This document shows, piece after piece, positions 60,818-64,000 of a stretch of 64,000 nt of DNA; within the stretch, counting starts at the first letter, position 1, and each line of letters begins with the position of its first letter. The position numbers and the translations under genes are program-made. The stretch covers positions 386,827 to 450,826 of the forward strand of contig JAVSMS010000001.1 in NCBI GenBank assembly GCA_032027085.1. Direction: 5' to 3'. The notes beneath the pieces were generated by a model that ran no database searches, was not told the DNA's origin, and saw nothing but the letters and a program-made list of their open reading frames with translations. This DNA comes from Pseudorhodoplanes sp. GTDB lineage: Bacteria; Pseudomonadota; Alphaproteobacteria; Rhizobiales; Xanthobacteraceae.

Positions 60818-61743
60818 TGAGGCCGTCGATAGGTGAGGCGCTTGCCTTCCGCGCCTTTGGCAATCAACTGAGCGCGGGCAACGTCATCAACGCCAACGCC
60901 TGAGCGGTGAGTGTAGCGGAAGGAAAATTCGTCAAGATAACGCTGCAAGTGTTGCTCACCGCAGAAATGATACGTGCCGACCATGCCCTTCTTGAAGATG
61001 CCGAAGAAATTCTCGACGTTGTTGGTCGAATAGCCGCGCTTGTTGACGTATTCGCGTCCGGTGTGGATCACGGTTTCATGCGCGCCGAACTCTGAGCCAA
61101 CCTCGGTGTAGAGGCGGCTTTCATCGGTGACCAGAACGGACTTGCGATCAACGTTGCGGACCAGAATGTCGCGGACAGTGTCAGCCGTCGCACTCTGCAC
61201 CACAAACGCGCGGCAATTGCCTTCCGGCTCGACAAGAGCCACAACGCTGGACTTATTCTTGAGGCCCTTCTTGTACCCCTTGGCGCGCTTTGACGTGTTG
61301 CCGTAGTAGGTTTCATCGGCTTGGACTTCCGAGCCTTTGCCGCCCATCGGGCCGGGTTGGCCGTCACGCATCGCTTCACGAATGCGGTGCATCATGAACC
61401 ATGTGGACTTGTAGCTGATGCCGAGCATGCGGCTCATTTGGTGAGCGGACATGCCCTTCTTGCTGGCAGCCATCAGGTGCATCGCCAGCCACCACTTTGA
61501 CAGTGGAATCTTGGAGCGTTCAAACACGGTGCCGACCGTCACGGTGAACTGGCCCTTGCAATCGTTGCAATAGATCAGGCCAGCGCGGTGTGACTGCTTC
61601 TCACCCTCGACCCGTGCAATGCGTTCCTGATGGGAATTGCCGCAGTGCGGGCAGATCGGGCCATCCGGCCAGCGCACGGCCTCCAGATGGGCACGGGCGG
61701 CGGCTTCATCGGTGAAGATCGGGTTTGTGAGGTTGGCAGCCAT
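60814..61743 (-). CDS. IS1595-family transposase
   Basis: A 309-residue transposase. An N-terminal zinc ribbon has two Cys pairs (C-P-H-C-G and C-N-D-C-K), followed by a helix-turn-helix (H-Q-M-S-R-M-L-G-I-S-Y-K-S-T-W) and the ISXO2-like catalytic core: D in V-Q-A-D-E-T-Y-Y-G, D in V-L-V-T-D-E-S and N/E in S-T-N-N-V-E-N-F-F-G-I-F-K-K-G. The core and length are intact. It starts about 60 bp from the right end. Confidence 0.95.
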   Translation of the reverse strand: MAANLTNPIFTDEAAARAHLEAVRWPDGPICPHCGNSHQERIARVEGEKQSHRAGLIYCNDCKGQFTVTVGTVFERSKIPLSKWWLAMHLMAASKKGMSAHQMSRMLGISYKSTWFMMHRIREAMRDGQPGPMGGKGSEVQADETYYGNTSKRAKGYKKGLKNKSSVVALVEPEGNCRAFVVQSATADTVRDILVRNVDRKSVLVTDESRLYTEVGSEFGAHETVIHTGREYVNKRGYSTNNVENFFGIFKKGMVGTYHFCGEQHLQRYLDEFSFRYTHRSGVGVDDVARAQLIAKGAEGKRLTYRRPH

Positions 61744-61803
61744 GGCTATCTCCTTGACTCCTTTATCCCAATTCCCGCCACTTTTGTCAAGGTGATAAAT
61801 GCG

Positions 61804-61811
61804 AGAATAGT
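61804..61811 (+). repeat. Right 8-bp target-site duplication
   Basis: AGAATAGT follows the right inverted repeat and is identical to the left copy. Confidence 0.9.
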
Positions 61812-61911
61812 CCTAGTTAGGAATAGAGTCAAGCCCGTGAAGTGGCAGAACTGTGCGATCTGACTTGCCAATTTGCTTGGTTTCGCCCATGAATGCTCAA
61901 CTAGAGGTAGT

Positions 61912-64000
61912 ATGTTCATGGCCTACCAATATCTTCTTCGGCGGGACTTTCTGGACATCGAGCCCTTTCTTCCCGCAATTAGAATGCACGCTGACAATGA
62001 GCGTAATGCATTGGGTTTCCTTCCAGAACCAGCCTATGCGGAGGCCGCCCGACAACGAAAGCTAATACTTCTCGTTGTTACCGACAGCCAAACAGGAACC
62101 GCCGAGTATGCAGGTCATCTCCTTTTCGGTGGAATTTTTCCTACGCTGAAAGTGCGACAGATTTGCATTTCACCTAAGTATCGAAGAACCGGTCAGGCCA
62201 CTACTCTGCTGCGCGCGCTGAAAGCGCAAGGAGAGGCAGAAGGATATTTCAGCATCGTCGCCAACGTGGCTTCAGATTTGCAAGCAGCAAATCAATTCTA
62301 TGAAAAGAACGGCTTTTCTACATTGCGCTTGAAAGCCGGCGGCGCCACCAGAAACCGTACGATTAACGTAAGGACGTTGCAGTTGGAGACCGCCAGTTTG
62401 CTCTCCTTAATGGCTGCAACTCCGCAACCCAAGCTCGTAACTTTACATTCGGTAAACAAGCGATCGCAGGATGCATCCCTGTACGCAATCGACCTCAATG
62501 TATTTTTCGACGTGATAAGAGATCGCCCTCGCTCGCATGATGCTGGAGTCTTATTTGGCGCCGCCCTACGGCAACATATCAGAATCGCGGCAAGTGACGA
62601 GTTCATTCGAGAACTCGAAAGAAAATCGTACGATAGGACCAACGATCCTACCTTATCGCTCGCGAAGCAGATTCCAAACCTGCCACCTCAAGACAAAACG
62701 ATTATCGAAAGTCTTATTCCCGACGTTTCCGCTGCGGTATTTCCTGAACGAACCCGACAACGTACATTAGGCCCAAACGACAAATCCGATGTACTGCATC
62801 TGTGTCATGCGATAGCAGCGGGAGCGGCCGGTTACATCACGAGCGATTCGAGAGTGCTTTCCGCTCGCGACGCCTTGATGTCAGCGTTTGGAATGGACAT
62901 CATCGGACTGTCCGAGTTCGCAGAACTGCTGGATCTTCCAACTAGTTCGCCCTCTGACGTAAAAATCGCCACAAGACATTTTCGGGTAGATAACCCGGCC
63001 GTTGAGAAAATTGAGGCCTTTTTGGAGGAAGAAAGCGAAAATCTGAAATCATACCTTCAAGGCTCGACAGTTTCGGCTTGCGAGCGCATTTGCCTTAGCG
63101 ATGAAGACGGAATAATTGGCGTTGGTCTACTGCTTACGGCGCGCGCGATCGAATCGGCATCCCGATCTTTCGTCTGTGTACGCCAAGAACATGCTTTCTC
63201 TTCGACGGCAGTCGACTTCTTGATCTCAGAACAAATTCGAAGTTGCTCAAAAGCAAGCGTGTTCAGAGTTGATTTTTACGACATCCCCCACCACCCTATT
63301 ACTCGGCGAATTGCGCTCAGCCACGGCTTTCAACAGCGGAAAGGGACTCCGTCGCTACTCACCAAAATTGCAATTGGCAGGCCAGCCACCAAAAAATCCT
63401 GGACCCAAACGCGATTGGCAGTTGAACGCCTAACGGGCCTCAAATTGCAGGAAAAGTGCCCCACATACGATACGGCGACCGCAGAAATAACCTCCGATGG
63501 AGGAACTAGGTCCTTACTTCCAATATTCGAGCTTGAGACATTGCTTTCGCCGACAGTTCTAGCCCTGCCTAAGCGTGCTGCTGTAATTGTGCCCATTGCT
63601 GCTAGCTATGCCAGCTTACTGTTAGGCACCGACACGCAGTACACATTTCTTGATGTACCCGAGGCGCAGTTCTTAAGCAGACGCACTTACTTCAATACTG
63701 TAAGAGCCGCTCATGCTATGATTCGCGGTGGTGTGATTTGCTTTTACGAGTCCATGAAAGGTAAAGGTCGTGGCGCCATCGTTGCAATAGGTCGAATTGT
63801 CGACGTAACTAGTGTCCCAGCGGAAAGTGTCCCTGAAATTATGCAAAGAGCGGCAGTGGTTGATGACCCGAGCACACTGACAAAGTCGGACCGGGTACTG
63901 GCGACCAGCTTTGACAATCTTATGGCGCTCCGTAATCCAGTGCCGTTGCGAAGACTCCGCGAGATCGGTTGCGCCGATGGGTCCAATTTCGTTTCCGCGA
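61912..64000 (+). CDS. GNAT acetyltransferase - PIN nuclease fusion (runs off window)
   Basis: An open frame of 696 codons with no stop before the window edge. Residues ~1-150 are a GNAT domain: Q-I-C-I-S-P-K-Y-R-R-T-G-Q-A acetyl-CoA loop (about 83-96) and N-Q-F-Y-E-K-N-G-F (about 127-135). Residues ~188-340 are a PIN-like nuclease domain: acidic residues Asp194 (A-I-D-L-N), Glu234 (I-R-E-L-E), Asp293 (D-K-S-D-V-L-H-L) and Asp312 (I-T-S-D-S) match the PIN quartet. Residues ~350-480 look like a diverged second GNAT (R-R-I-A-L-S-H-G-F), and the region ~590-650 (G-G-V-I-C-F-Y-E-S-M with G-A-I-V-A-I-G-R-I) recalls ASCH/PUA-type RNA-binding folds. GAGG lies just upstream of ATG 61912; ATG 61918 is an alternative. 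The DNA is clearly less GC-rich than the flanks, which suggests transfer. Confidence 0.88.
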   Translation, partial: MFMAYQYLLRRDFLDIEPFLPAIRMHADNERNALGFLPEPAYAEAARQRKLILLVVTDSQTGTAEYAGHLLFGGIFPTLKVRQICISPKYRRTGQATTLLRALKAQGEAEGYFSIVANVASDLQAANQFYEKNGFSTLRLKAGGATRNRTINVRTLQLETASLLSLMAATPQPKLVTLHSVNKRSQDASLYAIDLNVFFDVIRDRPRSHDAGVLFGAALRQHIRIAASDEFIRELERKSYDRTNDPTLSLAKQIPNLPPQDKTIIESLIPDVSAAVFPERTRQRTLGPNDKSDVLHLCHAIAAGAAGYITSDSRVLSARDALMSAFGMDIIGLSEFAELLDLPTSSPSDVKIATRHFRVDNPAVEKIEAFLEEESENLKSYLQGSTVSACERICLSDEDGIIGVGLLLTARAIESASRSFVCVRQEHAFSSTAVDFLISEQIRSCSKASVFRVDFYDIPHHPITRRIALSHGFQQRKGTPSLLTKIAIGRPATKKSWTQTRLAVERLTGLKLQEKCPTYDTATAEITSDGGTRSLLPIFELETLLSPTVLALPKRAAVIVPIAASYASLLLGTDTQYTFLDVPEAQFLSRRTYFNTVRAAHAMIRGGVICFYESMKGKGRGAIVAIGRIVDVTSVPAESVPEIMQRAAVVDDPSTLTKSDRVLATSFDNLMALRNPVPLRRLREIGCADGSNFVSA

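Larger units (their letters stand above)
59260..61803. mobile_element. IS1595-family transposon with passenger genes
   Basis: A 2544-bp complete element. The ends are inverted: left 59260 onward (CGCAGTTATCACCTT...) and right 61803 backward (CGCATTTATCACCTT...), matching at about 22 of the first 27 positions. The same 8 bp, AGAATAGT, flanks both sides, which is the duplication size of IS1595-family insertions. It carries a transposase gene and four other open frames with alternating direction. The perfect duplication suggests a recent insertion or one that has not been disturbed. The element separates the intergenic repeat on its left from the GNAT-PIN gene on its right. Confidence 0.93.

Noticed and set aside
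61889-62065. Short frame starting at ATG 61889
   Set aside because: It is out of frame with, and inside, the GNAT-PIN gene, which has domain motifs.

Overview
The window looks like a chromosomal segment of a GC-rich alphaproteobacterium of the Bradyrhizobium/Rhodopseudomonas/Afipia type (Hyphomicrobiales). The evidence is: close relatives of the Rhodopseudomonas palustris cyclohexanecarboxylate genes badR/badH/badI, several Liv-type and TRAP transporters, DUF1127 and DUF4242 proteins, FixJ-type regulators, and palindromic intergenic repeats of a kind I recall from Bradyrhizobium genomes. This placement is by recognition only; no database search was possible.

Layout. (1) 1-4.1 kb: two tandem methyl-accepting chemotaxis proteins (the first cut by the window edge) and a Crp/Fnr regulator. 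(2) 4.1-19.9 kb: an alicyclic acid catabolic locus. A long minus-strand operon runs badH, badI, acyl-CoA dehydrogenase, livG, acyl-CoA ligase, livH, livM, substrate-binding protein, livF and probably a crotonase. It is divergent from badR, a second acyl-CoA dehydrogenase and then a TRAP transporter (dctPQM). Import, CoA activation, dehydrogenation and hydrolytic ring opening to a pimeloyl-CoA-type product can be read from one locus. (3) 20-21.3 kb: an orphan, frameshifted mnhG and a tandem universal stress protein. (4) 21.7-29 kb: a large SARP/BTAD-AAA-TPR regulator between two DUF4242 genes, divergent from a run of small and redox genes (secreted peptide, OsmC, flavoprotein, DUF1127, alpha/beta hydrolase), ending in a clear terminator. 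(5) 29.9-38.1 kb: small secreted and envelope proteins: a DUF4344 metallopeptidase, an octapeptide-repeat protein, a HlyD/DUF3302 pair, two response regulators, DUF1254, a potassium channel and an HdeA-like protein. (6) 38.2-54.8 kb: an oxygen-limitation/energy island: pyruvate formate-lyase and its activase, AspT-type exchanger, FocA, SulP, phosphotransacetylase, acetate kinase, PPK2, an unusual sensor kinase, an N-terminally extended FabI and a DUF3141 PHA-synthase-like protein. (7) 54.9-58.8 kb: tRNA-Gln, a long acyl-CoA dehydrogenase with an enoyl-CoA hydratase, and a VOC dioxygenase. (8) 59.25-61.8 kb: a complete IS1595-type transposon with terminal inverted repeats and a perfect 8-bp target duplication. 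Its five genes alternate strands and overlap at every junction. (9) 61.9-64 kb: a long gene running off the right edge that encodes a GNAT-PIN fusion with a further C-terminal region, in visibly less GC-rich DNA.

The most unusual items are the GNAT-PIN fusion, the transposon whose genes share start or stop codons at every boundary, and the way uptake, ligation and ring-opening genes are packed together under a BadR-like repressor. No CRISPR array or rRNA is present. Function calls rest on motifs and family memory; start codons were chosen from ribosome binding sites and family lengths.
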